A DNA stretch of 57,643 bases, from positions 1 through 57,643 of the forward strand of contig CALKVC010000161.1 in assembly GCA_937996595.1 (NCBI GenBank), written 5' to 3'. Origin of the DNA: an uncultured Chitinophagaceae bacterium (lineage in GTDB: Bacteria > Bacteroidota > Bacteroidia > Chitinophagales > Chitinophagaceae). The notes beneath the pieces are model-generated. The model was not told the origin of the DNA. It made no database searches and saw only the letters and a program-made list of their open reading frames with translations. The first letter of the stretch is position 1, and every line of letters starts with the position of its first letter. A program made the position numbers and the translations under genes. Below are positions 33,614 through 41,711 of this stretch, one piece after another.

Positions 33614-34162
33614 CTAATTCTTATAACAAGAAGACCAAATAGAATCTTTAACCCAGCCGATAACAACACTGTCGTATCGAGGACATTCATAGTAGCCTGA
33701 TTCCACCGGTTCAATAAAATAATAATTATACCTGCCTTCCGGAAAGGCTCCGCTTACCCGTTTCACTTCTGATATATTATTCAGGTCTGTGATATCAATT
33801 ACCAGCAGGTCATCATAACTATTTGTATAAAGCAGGTTATTCCTGATTGATATCTGTGAACTTCCGTTAACTGTTATAAACCCAATACGCGCTGCCTGTG
33901 CCGGAATGCTGTTATCAATTACGTGTATTCCTTTCCCTATTTCAAGCTGGTACAGGAAGTTTCCTTTAGCATAGATATTACCCGGGTTAGAAACAGGCAT
34001 CGGCGCGCTGCTGTAGCTGATTAATTTTGCGTTGGCAGCAGCGTCATACACCGGTTTGTTTCCCCAAACCCGTTTGTAATCAATTCCGGGAGTAACAGGT
34101 TTAACTTTTGTCCAGCAGGAAGAGAAGGAAAAAAGGATGAATATAACAATACAGATTCTCAT
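33614..34162 (-). CDS. LVIVD-like lipoprotein, short
   Basis: A 182-residue lipoprotein with lipobox FSSC (C16). It has one and a half repeat-like units, GIHVIDNSIPAQAARIGFI and LLVIDITDLNNISEVKRV, and a C-terminal part ending CYKN with PRYDSVVIGWVKDS. It matches the N-terminal half of larger LVIVD proteins I know in Bacteroidota, including the closing 'VVGWVKD' block, so it looks complete and not a fragment. Upstream partner of the second LVIVD gene. Function unknown. Confidence 0.75.
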   Translation of the reverse strand: MRICIVIFILFSFSSCWTKVKPVTPGIDYKRVWGNKPVYDAAANAKLISYSSAPMPVSNPGNIYAKGNFLYQLEIGKGIHVIDNSIPAQAARIGFITVNGSSQISIRNNLLYTNSYDDLLVIDITDLNNISEVKRVSGAFPEGRYNYYFIEPVESGYYECPRYDSVVIGWVKDSIWSSCYKN

Positions 34163-34217
34163 TCGGCCATTTTACAAGTAAGATATCCAGGAAATGAAAT
34201 TTGCTGCTTTCTTCACA

Positions 34218-35294
34218 TTAAATTTCAAGAGAAAATTTTTCAGCCAGTTTCGCCAGGTCATCTGCAACCGGCCCAGATAAGCTGATACCGTTTTTCATCC
34301 GTTCTGCTTCCATTTCTTTTTCCGGTTCACCGGGGATAATAACCTTATCAAATCCTTCCAGGGTTTTAGCTTCCCTGAATGCCTGTATCCATTTATCCAT
34401 ATTGCTTTTAAATTCGGCTGCCGGGCGAAAGGCATCAACCCTCATGGCACCCAAAAAATGGCCAATTCCGTTACCTGGCATATTCTCCGGCATGGGTACA
34501 TAAGCGGGAAATGGAGGCACCCAGGGCCCGAAGTTTGCTCCGCTTAAAATGCCCGAAAAAATATCAACAATGCTTCCCAGCATGTATCCTTTATGGCTGC
34601 CATGTTCCCTATCGCCGCCCAGAGGCAGCAATGCACCTCCCATTTTCAATTCATTGGCATTAACACTGGGCATGCCATCTTTTGCCTGAACCCAGCCTGC
34701 AGGGGCATCCTGTTCTTTACGTTGTAAAATTTCAAGTTTGCCGTTTGAAGCCGTAGTAGTTGCAAAATCTGCCACAAACGGTTTTTCAGATCCGGCAGGT
34801 ATTGCAACGGCGATGGGATTGGTGCCAAGCATCCTTTGTACTGAAAATGTTGGCGCTACAAGGGCTGATGCATTGGTCATGGCTATCCCGATCATATCAT
34901 GCGGCAAGGCCATCATGGCATGGTAACCTGCAATACCAAAGTGATTGCTGTTTTGTACGCTTACCCAACCGGTTCCAACCTGCCGGGCTTTATCAATGGC
35001 CACCTGCATGGCATAAGGAGCCACCACCAGTCCGAGGCCCCTGTCACCATCAATGGTTGCCGTACTGTTTGTTTCATGTATTATGTTAATCTTCGGATTA
35101 CTGTTAACCCTGCCAGCTTCCCACAGCCTGATGTATTCGCTGAGCCGGGCAATACCGTGACTGTCCACACCTCTTAAATCGGCGCTTAGTAATGCTTGGG
35201 CGGCCGTTTCTGCATCAATGCCGGGGCAGCCCATTTTAAGGAATATTTGTTGTGTGAATTGTAATAGCTGGTTATAAGAATATGTATGTTCCAT
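34218..35294 (-). CDS. Ldh2-family malate/L-lactate dehydrogenase-like oxidoreductase
   Basis: A 358-residue NAD(P)-dependent 2-hydroxyacid oxidoreductase of the Ldh2/MDH2 fold (AllD, ComC, YlbC relatives), unrelated to classical LDH. Visible signs: DLRGVDSHGIARL with the active-site His near residue 48, SNHFGIAGYHAMMA, MTNASALVAPTFSVQRMLGTNPIA, and GSHKGYMLGSIVDIFSGILSGA (GHKGYGL in most). The substrate among malate, lactate, ureidoglycolate and sulfolactate cannot be told. A -7 element stands four bases before the ATG, which suggests a leaderless message. Confidence 0.88.
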   Translation of the reverse strand: MEHTYSYNQLLQFTQQIFLKMGCPGIDAETAAQALLSADLRGVDSHGIARLSEYIRLWEAGRVNSNPKINIIHETNSTATIDGDRGLGLVVAPYAMQVAIDKARQVGTGWVSVQNSNHFGIAGYHAMMALPHDMIGIAMTNASALVAPTFSVQRMLGTNPIAVAIPAGSEKPFVADFATTTASNGKLEILQRKEQDAPAGWVQAKDGMPSVNANELKMGGALLPLGGDREHGSHKGYMLGSIVDIFSGILSGANFGPWVPPFPAYVPMPENMPGNGIGHFLGAMRVDAFRPAAEFKSNMDKWIQAFREAKTLEGFDKVIIPGEPEKEMEAERMKNGISLSGPVADDLAKLAEKFSLEI

Positions 35295-35298
35295 GCTG

Positions 35299-35306
35299 CA
35301 AAGTTA
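35299..35306 (-). promoter_or_regulatory. Predicted -7 element of the Ldh2 gene, four bases from ATG
   Basis: Minus strand TAACTTTG, an exact TAnnTTTG, with only four bases (CAGC) between it and the start codon. This would place the transcript start at or within a few bases of the ATG. Confidence 0.5.
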
Positions 35307-35318
35307 GGCGACTAATGT

Positions 35319-35770
35319 TTGATACGCGGATGACGTTTTTGAAACGCGGGTAACGCTGATAAAACGGATAAATAGCAATTCTCTGATCATCCATACCTTT
35401 CTAATGTAATTAGAATAAATTATAAAAAATCCGCCCTATCAGCATCATCCGCGTCATCCGTGTTTCCAACTTCTCACGACTACCCAATACTTGATACGCG
35501 GATCTGGCTGATAAAACGGATACAAGTGATCTTTTGTGCATCTATATATTCAGATAAAATAATGAAAAATCCGCCCTATCAGCATCATCCGCGTCACCTG
35601 TGTTTCCAACTTCTCACAATTTCCCAACTTTTGATACGCGGGTCTGGCTGATAAAACGGATACAAGTTATCTTTTGTGCATCTATTTATTCAGATAAAAT
35701 AATGAAAAATCCGCCCTGTCAGCATCATCCGCGTCACCCGTGTTTCCAACTTCTCACAATTTCCATACAT
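35319..35770. repeat. Three tandem copies of a palindromic repeat, about 140 bp each
   Basis: Copies start TTGATACGCG at 35319, 35491 and 35631; the last two are 140 bases apart and nearly identical. In each, a left arm (CGCGGAT-n3-GCTGATA-n3-CGGAT) is mirrored by a right arm with the same block structure on the other strand, so each can fold as a long interrupted hairpin. The first copy is longer (172 bases) because the CGCGG block is doubled. The copies fill the 519-base gap between the Ldh2 and yebC genes and end at the yebC promoter. No coding gene lies here. Confidence 0.85.
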
Positions 35771-35773
35771 TTG
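35743..35773 (+). promoter_or_regulatory. Predicted promoter of yebC at the repeat boundary
   Basis: TACATTTG at 35766-35773 fits the -7 element; TTTC at 35743-35746, 19 bases upstream, is a one-mismatch -33 box and lies inside the end of the third repeat copy. Confidence 0.55.
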
Positions 35774-35813
35774 CAGCCCTAAGTTCAATAATCAATTATA
35801 ATGTTAAACAAAT

Positions 35814-36524
35814 ATGGGAAGGATTTTTGAAGTAAGAAAAAGTGCCATGTTTGCCCGTTGGGATAAGATGGCTAAGAATTTTACCCGCATTGGAAAGGAA
35901 ATCGCTATTGCGGTAAAAGCTGGTGGCCCGGACCCGGACAATAACCCCGCATTGAGAAGGTGTTACCTGAACGCCAAGGCCTGCAATATGCCTAAAGACC
36001 GTGTGGAAGCTGCCATTAAGCGTGCCATGGGTAAGGATACCAGCAATTATGAAGAAATCGTTTATGAAGGATATGCACCTCATGGCGTGGCAGTGATGGT
36101 AGAAACAGCTACAGACAATTCAACCCGTACAGTAGCAAATGTTCGTATGCATTTTACAAAAGGACACGGTGCGTTGGGTACGAGCGGTTCAGTTGCATTT
36201 ACTTTTAACCGTATGGGCGAATTTAAGATAAAGAACTCGGGCCAGGCACTGGAAGACCTGGAATTAGACCTGATTGATTACGGACTGGAAGAAATTGGTG
36301 AAGATGCAGAAGGGAATATCATCATCAGGACGGCATACAATGAGTTTGGAAATATGGCAAAGGCCCTGGAAGAAAAAAAGATTGAAGTGGTAAGTGCAGA
36401 ACTGACCAGGATACCAACAACTACAGTGGAACTAAATGAAGAACAGGCAAATGAAGTACTGAAATTAGTTGATAACCTGGAACAGGATGATGATGTTCAG
36501 AAAGTATATCACAACCTCAAATAA
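35814..36524 (+). CDS. yebC: YebC/PmpR-family protein (TACO1-like)
   Basis: A 236-residue protein of the YebC family. Members have been described as transcription regulators and, more recently, as ribosome-associated factors that relieve stalls at proline stretches, like EF-P and TACO1. The N-terminus MGRIFEVRKSAMFARWDKMAKNFTRI gives the family pattern (usual MAGHSKW replaced by MGRIFEVRK, the form found in Bacteroidota); NPALRRCYLNAKACNMPKDRVEAAIKRA and the domain-2 block EGYAPHGVAVMVE follow. Full length. It is a single gene bounded by the palindromic repeats and a terminator. Confidence 0.93.
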   Translation: MGRIFEVRKSAMFARWDKMAKNFTRIGKEIAIAVKAGGPDPDNNPALRRCYLNAKACNMPKDRVEAAIKRAMGKDTSNYEEIVYEGYAPHGVAVMVETATDNSTRTVANVRMHFTKGHGALGTSGSVAFTFNRMGEFKIKNSGQALEDLELDLIDYGLEEIGEDAEGNIIIRTAYNEFGNMAKALEEKKIEVVSAELTRIPTTTVELNEEQANEVLKLVDNLEQDDDVQKVYHNLK

Positions 36525-36558
36525 AAAAAGGAGCTTCATTATAAGAAGCTCCTTTTTT
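36524..36558. terminator. Bidirectional hairpin terminator after yebC
   Basis: AAAAAAGGAGCTTC pairs perfectly with GAAGCTCCTTTTTT around a seven-base loop. It also lies just past the 3' end of the convergent phzF-like gene. Confidence 0.9.
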
Positions 36559-36572
36559 TATATAACATATGC

Positions 36573-37373
36573 TTAATACGGCAAAGTAAATTCTCCTTTC
36601 ATATAGAAGACGGCTTTACCAGCCATGCTTACACGAAACTCATTTAACTGTTCACACCATATTTCCCCGCCCCGTTTTGAAAGCTGCAAAGCGTGCATTT
36701 TCCGTTTTCCCAGTTTTTCGCTCCAAAATGGTATCAGTTGCGAATGAGCCGAACCTGTTACCGGATCTTCATCTATCCCAACACCGGGAGCAAAGAACCG
36801 GGAAACGAAATCAGCCTTTTTCCCGGGTGCCGTAATGATCATTTTGTCAACCTGCCTTTTCATCATCGAAAAATCGGGTGAACAATTCTTTACAGCTTTT
36901 TCATCCATCAGTTCCACTAACAGGTCGCGGTGTTTATAAACAGCTACTATTTCTGCTCCACCCAGTATTTCTGCAAGATTTTCAGGGTAATCGTCCGTCC
37001 TTTCAGGTTTCCATGAAGGGAAATCCAAAACGATGAGCCCGTCTTTGTTGCCAACTTCCAGCAATCCGCTTTTGCTGTTAAACCTGATCAGATTTTTCTC
37101 AAAACCAAGGATATTAAATAACACGAATGCACTGGCCAGGGTGGCATGTCCACAAAGGTTTATTTCAATCTCCGGGGTAAACCACCTGATATCAAAATCA
37201 GTCCCTTTCTTTTCTGATGGCACAAAAAAAACGGTTTCAGACAGGTTATTCTCCATGGCCACTTGCTGCATCAGTTCATCGCTGATCCATTTTTGCAGCG
37301 GTACAACGGCTGCGGGATTTCCTCCAAAAAGATTCCCGGTAAAAGCGTCTACCTGGTACAGTGAGTATGTCAT
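36573..37373 (-). CDS. PhzF-family isomerase-like protein
   Basis: A 266-residue protein of the PhzF fold (diaminopimelate-epimerase-like; two alpha/beta halves). It shows FGGNPAAVVPL near residue 14, the active-site Glu in NLSETVFF (near 45), CGHATLASAFVLF, and DPVTGSAHSQLIPFW. Homologues isomerise trans-2,3-dihydro-3-hydroxyanthranilate, but most, as here with no other phz genes, have unknown substrates. ATG 37373 overlaps the TGA of the TRIC-like gene as ATGA, which settles the start and shows coupling. Confidence 0.87.
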   Translation of the reverse strand: MTYSLYQVDAFTGNLFGGNPAAVVPLQKWISDELMQQVAMENNLSETVFFVPSEKKGTDFDIRWFTPEIEINLCGHATLASAFVLFNILGFEKNLIRFNSKSGLLEVGNKDGLIVLDFPSWKPERTDDYPENLAEILGGAEIVAVYKHRDLLVELMDEKAVKNCSPDFSMMKRQVDKMIITAPGKKADFVSRFFAPGVGIDEDPVTGSAHSQLIPFWSEKLGKRKMHALQLSKRGGEIWCEQLNEFRVSMAGKAVFYMKGEFTLPY

Positions 37374-38002
37374 ATCATTTGCTTTTTTGCATAAAATGGC
37401 GGAAGCGACCATTTAAAAGTTACTGCCAGTAAACGTATGGCGAATATCAGCAGGATGCAGATGATTTTAGACGCATCATCATCCAGGCTGCTGTTTTTTA
37501 ACAGAAAATAAAAAATGCCGCCGATGATGCTGGCCAGTGCATAAATTTCTTTCCTGAATACCAATGGCACATTATTGAGCAGCACATCCCGGATAACACC
37601 GCCAAAGCTAGCTGTGATGGTACCCAAAGCGATACAGACACCCATGCTGAATTTCAGTTCCATGGCTTTCTCTATTCCGATAATGGTGAATAGGCCCAGG
37701 CCGAGTGCATCAAACAGGAACAACGTGGTATTGATCTTTTTCAGCCATTGTCCAAATAGCATAGTACCTATGGCTGCGCCGAAAATAACAATGGTTGCTG
37801 TACCGTTACGCAACCATCCCACAGGCAGGTCACCGATCATGATATCGCGTAACGTGCCGCCGCCGATAGCCGTTACAAATGAAAGTATCAGTACGCCAAA
37901 GGGGTCCAGCTTTTTCTCCATGGCAAAAAAAGCGCCTGAAACTGCAAAAGAAAAGGTACCTGCTATGTCAATAAAAGAAAGGAAACCGCTATTGATGGGC
38001 AT
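37370..38002 (-). CDS. TRIC-family trimeric intracellular cation channel-like protein (UPF0126)
   Basis: An integral membrane protein of 210 residues with seven predicted helices and an internal repeat: the first half has FVTAIGGGTLRDIMIGDLPVGWLR and the second ITASFGGVIRDVLLNNVPLVFRKEIYALA (GGGTLRD / FGGVIRD pairs). Such proteins form potassium-permeable trimeric channels. It is translated with the phzF-like gene through a four-base overlap. Upstream, 57 bases separate it from the E1 gene on the same strand. Confidence 0.9.
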   Translation of the reverse strand: MPINSGFLSFIDIAGTFSFAVSGAFFAMEKKLDPFGVLILSFVTAIGGGTLRDIMIGDLPVGWLRNGTATIVIFGAAIGTMLFGQWLKKINTTLFLFDALGLGLFTIIGIEKAMELKFSMGVCIALGTITASFGGVIRDVLLNNVPLVFRKEIYALASIIGGIFYFLLKNSSLDDDASKIICILLIFAIRLLAVTFKWSLPPFYAKKQMI

Positions 38003-38059
38003 ACATGTAATTTAAACCTGATAATTTTAACGCATACGCATCTGTGTTGGATACCATTA

Positions 38060-40435
38060 TCACTCCGCCATCATTTCCCTTATCACTTTTATGATATCCT
38101 CGGTATTCGGTTTACTGAAATAATCTCCATCGCTGCCATAAGAAGGCCTGTGCGCCTTTCCGGTTAATGTACGCGGGGAAACATCCAGGTGCCTGTACCC
38201 GCCCTGTTCTTCCATCACTTTATTGAACATATATGCGGCAGCGCCACCCGGCACATCTTCATCAACAAAAATGATGCGATTGGTCTTTTTCAGAGAATCC
38301 AATATCATGAAACCGGTGTCAAAAGGCAGTAAGGTCTGCACATCAACCACTTCGCAGCTCACCCCCATCTTCTCAAGGGTTTCAGCAGCCTCCATAACAA
38401 TCCGCAATGTTGAACCATAAGTTACCACCGTAATATCGGAGCCCTCCCTGGTAATTTCGGGTACACCTAACGGTACTGTGTAACTGAGTAAATTGGAGGG
38501 AAGTTTTTCCTTTAACCTGTACCCGTTAAGGCATTCAATAACCAGACCCGGATCATTGCTTTGCAACAGGGTATTATACATACCGGCCGCCTGTGTCATA
38601 TTCCTTGGCACACAAACATACATCCCCCTTAACGAATTAATGATCATGCCCATTGGCGAACCGCTGTGCCAGATGCCTTCCAGCCGGTGCCCGCGGGTAC
38701 GTACGATCAGCGGTACGCTTTGCTGGCCGGCCGTGCGGAAATGCGTGGTACATACATCATCGCTCAGAGGCTGTAATCCGTATAAGAGGTAATCGAGGTA
38801 TTGGATTTCGGCTATGGGCCTTAAACCCCTTAGTGCCATTCCAATACCCTGGCCGATGATACTTAATTCGCGGATACCGGTATCAAAGATCCGGAGCTTT
38901 CCGTGTTTATCCTGTAAGCCGCTGAATCCCTGGTTAACATCCCCTATCTGGCCGAGGTCTTCTCCGAAGGCGGTAACTTTATCATTAGCTGCAAACAGTT
39001 GGTCGAAATAGTTATTCAAAATCTCAAATCCGTTTACCATCGGTGCCTCCGAATCAAATTGCACAGGAACAACAGGTACATGTAATGCCGACCCGGGGCC
39101 TTCATTATACAGGCAGGAATCATAACGTTCTGCCAATTCATCGTGCTTTTCATCATAAAATTGTTTCAGCTTCCCGGTTGCCGGATGTGCCGGATCGAGC
39201 AAGTAGAGCGCCGATGCAAGTGATTTAAGGATATCCCTGCGCAGGGGTTCACGCATCAACTGCAATTCATTGATGATACCACTTACACCTTCATTAAACT
39301 GAACCGTTTCCTTCAGCACCCCAATAGCATCAGCTAGAAATCCCTTTACCGGCGTACTGTATTTTTCCCATGCACGCTGTTTACTTTCCTTAACAAAGCT
39401 TACCGCATTTTCTTCTATGGCAACCAGTTCTTCTTCATCAGCCAAAGCATTCTCCAGTATCCAAATCCGCATCTGCTTCAGGCAATCCCATTCTTTTTCC
39501 CAGCTTAGCCTGTCGGCGCTTTTATAACGCTCATGACTACCCGAAGTTGAATGCCCCTGAGGCTGGGTAATTTCTTCTACATGAAATAATGCGGGCGTAT
39601 GGGTGTCCCTTATTTTCTGTATAGCATGTTCCAGCACTTCGCACATACCGGCATAATCCCAGCCTTTCAGGCGGTAAATATCAATCCCGTTGGTTTCATC
39701 CGATTTCTGTAACCCCGACATGGCTTCTGAAATAGACCCCTTGGTTGTCTGGAATTTTTTGGGAACGGAAATGCCGTAGCCGTTGTCCCATACAAATACG
39801 GCCAGCGGAACCTGCTCCACCCCGGCTGCATTCAATGTTTCCCAAAAATGCCCTTCACTGGTTGAGGCATCGCCAATGGTACAAAAGCATATTTCGTTAC
39901 CATTATCTGATAAATGGCTGTATTTTTTAAGGCCGTCTATTTCCCTGAATGATTTGGAAGCAAAGGCAAGCCCAAGGGCCCTTGGCATTTGGCCGGCAGT
40001 AGGTGCTATATCTGATGAGATGTTTTTTAGTTGAGCCAGGTTGAGCCATTTTCCATCATCATCAACAAACCTGGTGGCAAAATGGGCATTCATCTGCCTG
40101 CCTGCACTAAAAGGGTCGTTTTTAATGTCCGAATCGGCATAAAGCTGCGAAAAAAACTGTTCCACAGTAGCTAAGCCACTGGAAAACATGAAGGTTTGGT
40201 CGCGGTAATACCCCGATCTGAAATCGCCGGGTTTGAAGAATTTGGCCATGGCTACCTGTGCCACTTCTTTCCCGTCGCCAAAAATGCCGAATTTTGCCTT
40301 GCCGGTAAGTACTTCCTTACGCCCCAGCAGGCTGGCTTCCCTGCTCTCACAACATACCCGGTAATCCTTCAAAACCTCATTTCGGAAGAGATCGAAGCTT
40401 AATTTTTCCTGTAACGCAATATCTTTATTTTCCAT
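38060..40435 (-). CDS. 2-oxoacid dehydrogenase E1, fused alpha and beta subunits
   Basis: Thiamine-diphosphate-dependent decarboxylase component of a 2-oxoacid dehydrogenase complex, likely the branched-chain (2-oxoisovalerate) or a mixed type. The chain has about 791 residues. The alpha half (to about 440) has the thiamine-binding motif GDASTSEGHFWETLNAAG and DNGYGIS; the beta half begins near residue 465 with INNYFDQLFAAND-like sequence (seen as EILNNYFDQLF) and carries GEDLGQIGDVNQGFSGL, EIQYLDYLLYGLQPLSDD and the C-terminal transketolase domain ending SYGSDGDYFSKP. ATG 40435 is chosen; the reading frame continues upstream, past a promoter element. Confidence 0.9.
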   Translation of the reverse strand: MENKDIALQEKLSFDLFRNEVLKDYRVCCESREASLLGRKEVLTGKAKFGIFGDGKEVAQVAMAKFFKPGDFRSGYYRDQTFMFSSGLATVEQFFSQLYADSDIKNDPFSAGRQMNAHFATRFVDDDGKWLNLAQLKNISSDIAPTAGQMPRALGLAFASKSFREIDGLKKYSHLSDNGNEICFCTIGDASTSEGHFWETLNAAGVEQVPLAVFVWDNGYGISVPKKFQTTKGSISEAMSGLQKSDETNGIDIYRLKGWDYAGMCEVLEHAIQKIRDTHTPALFHVEEITQPQGHSTSGSHERYKSADRLSWEKEWDCLKQMRIWILENALADEEELVAIEENAVSFVKESKQRAWEKYSTPVKGFLADAIGVLKETVQFNEGVSGIINELQLMREPLRRDILKSLASALYLLDPAHPATGKLKQFYDEKHDELAERYDSCLYNEGPGSALHVPVVPVQFDSEAPMVNGFEILNNYFDQLFAANDKVTAFGEDLGQIGDVNQGFSGLQDKHGKLRIFDTGIRELSIIGQGIGMALRGLRPIAEIQYLDYLLYGLQPLSDDVCTTHFRTAGQQSVPLIVRTRGHRLEGIWHSGSPMGMIINSLRGMYVCVPRNMTQAAGMYNTLLQSNDPGLVIECLNGYRLKEKLPSNLLSYTVPLGVPEITREGSDITVVTYGSTLRIVMEAAETLEKMGVSCEVVDVQTLLPFDTGFMILDSLKKTNRIIFVDEDVPGGAAAYMFNKVMEEQGGYRHLDVSPRTLTGKAHRPSYGSDGDYFSKPNTEDIIKVIREMMAE

Positions 40436-40452
40436 AATGCAATAATATAGGG

Positions 40453-40460
40453 CAAAAATA
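40453..40460 (-). promoter_or_regulatory. Predicted -7 element of the E1 gene
   Basis: Minus strand TATTTTTG, exact TAnnTTTG, 17 bases before ATG 40435. Supports the downstream start choice. Confidence 0.5.
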
Positions 40461-40530
40461 TCATTTTTAGCCGTCTTTGTTAAATATCTGCAAAGCACAT
40501 AACAATTTTATGTCTAATAAAACGTTTTTG

Positions 40531-40538
40531 TATCTTTG
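40531..40538 (+). promoter_or_regulatory. Predicted -7 element of the DUF1573 gene pair
   Basis: TATCTTTG, exact TAnnTTTG, 20 bases before the first DUF1573 start codon. The -33 box is not clear. Confidence 0.5.
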
Positions 40539-40558
40539 ATACCTTAAAATGACAGTAA

Positions 40559-41026
40559 ATGAAAAAACTAACTTTCATTGCGGTATTTTGCTGTGTTTCA
40601 ATGATGGCTGTTGCCCAGCAAAACAATGATGTGGTAAAAACAGCCGTTGAACCTGCCAAACCTGCTGAAGAAAGCCTCATATTAAAAGAAGAAGTATACG
40701 ATTTTGGCAAAATTCCCCAGGGAAAACCCGTTCATCACATTTTTACTGTAAATAATGCTGGCAAAACCCCTTTAAAAATTGCCAATGTACAGGCAAGCTG
40801 CGGATGCACCACACCGGAATGGGAAAAAGACAAGGAGATTCCTGCTGGTGAGAACAGTGAGATAAAAGTGGGTTATAATGCTGCTTCTGAGGGCGCATTC
40901 ACAAAATTTATCACCATAACCTATAATGGTACGCAAACAAAACAAATCACGATTAAAGGAGAAGTTTGGAAAACACCCGCAGCCAGCGCTCCTGAAAATA
41001 ACAGTATAAACGAATTAAAAAATTAA
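40559..41026 (+). CDS. DUF1573-domain secreted protein, copy 1
   Basis: A 155-residue exported protein: signal peptide (1-19, ending AVAQ), then a DUF1573/ASH-like beta-sandwich (about 35-140). The family pattern is clear: EEVYDFGKIPQGKPVHHIFTVNN (shown as YDFGKIPQG), then QASCGCTTPEW with the C-G-C motif, and the ISIKGEVW-type end (ITIKGEVWKTP). Function unknown; related domains serve in adhesion or assembly. The next gene is a paralogue 28 bases on, so they form an operon. Confidence 0.85.
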   Translation: MKKLTFIAVFCCVSMMAVAQQNNDVVKTAVEPAKPAEESLILKEEVYDFGKIPQGKPVHHIFTVNNAGKTPLKIANVQASCGCTTPEWEKDKEIPAGENSEIKVGYNAASEGAFTKFITITYNGTQTKQITIKGEVWKTPAASAPENNSINELKN

Positions 41027-41054
41027 AACCAACAATTAAAAAATCAGAAAAAAT

Positions 41055-41564
41055 ATGAAAAAATTATTATTCTCATTCGCAGCTTTAATGTTAACTACTG
41101 TATTATTTGCCCAGAAAAAGGCTGATGATGTGGCTAAGTTCAAAACCGAAACTATCGACCTGGGAAAGATTCAGCAAGGTAACCCTACTGTTGCCACTTT
41201 CAGCGTAGCCAATATTGGAATGGAACCATTGATTATTGAACAAGCCAATCCAACTTGTGGCTGTACCATCAGTGATTATACTAAAGAACCGATAGCCAAT
41301 GGAAAAACTGGCACCATCAAAGCAACTTATAATGCAGCCAATATCGGTGCGTTTGAAAAACACCTTACGGTTAAATTTGCCGGTGTTGACCAGGTTAAGA
41401 GCATAACGATAAAAGGTGAAGTATTAAGCAAGGATGATTTTTCCAAATTACAGCCTAAATCTGAAGAAGCTGTAAAATCTGTTTCGGCTGAAACTACGGT
41501 AGCTCCGGCTCCGGTAAAAACAAAAACTGCCACAGAAGAAAAGAAAAAACAGGCAAAGGACTAA
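41055..41564 (+). CDS. DUF1573-domain secreted protein, copy 2
   Basis: A 169-residue paralogue of the previous gene: signal peptide (1-19, VLFAQ), DUF1573 domain with IDLGKIQQGNPTVATF, PTCGCTISDYTKEPI and SITIKGEVLSK, then a lysine/alanine-rich tail (about 135-169) that looks disordered. The two copies share the CGC core but differ in most other positions, so the duplication is old. A hairpin terminator follows the gene. Confidence 0.85.
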   Translation: MKKLLFSFAALMLTTVLFAQKKADDVAKFKTETIDLGKIQQGNPTVATFSVANIGMEPLIIEQANPTCGCTISDYTKEPIANGKTGTIKATYNAANIGAFEKHLTVKFAGVDQVKSITIKGEVLSKDDFSKLQPKSEEAVKSVSAETTVAPAPVKTKTATEEKKKQAKD

Positions 41565-41593
41565 TACCTTTGTTTGGGATATCCAAATACATT

Positions 41594-41624
41594 AAAAAAG
41601 CCCCTGAACTACAGGGGTTTTTTT
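41594..41624 (+). terminator. Hairpin terminator of the DUF1573 operon
   Basis: AAAAAAGCCCCTG pairs with CAGGGGTTTTTTT around AACTA. It rules out the long upstream reading of the next open frame. Confidence 0.88.
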
Positions 41625-41711
41625 CTGTACTATTGTTTCATTTTGAAAAACCGGGCACTGAATACCGAATCGTTGCCTGCTTTAACAGGAATTCAATTTA
41701 ATTTAAACAAT

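Noticed and set aside
33614..34162. Short LVIVD lipoprotein as a broken pseudogene of its neighbour
   Set aside because: It has its own lipobox, a complete C-terminal block typical of full proteins, and no frame disruption.
35460..35782. Two open frames of about 60 codons with near-identical products
   Set aside because: They are translations of the palindromic repeat copies; no start signal or protein character.
36573..37373. Phenazine biosynthesis locus
   Set aside because: A lone PhzF-fold gene coupled to a channel gene; no other phz genes are present.
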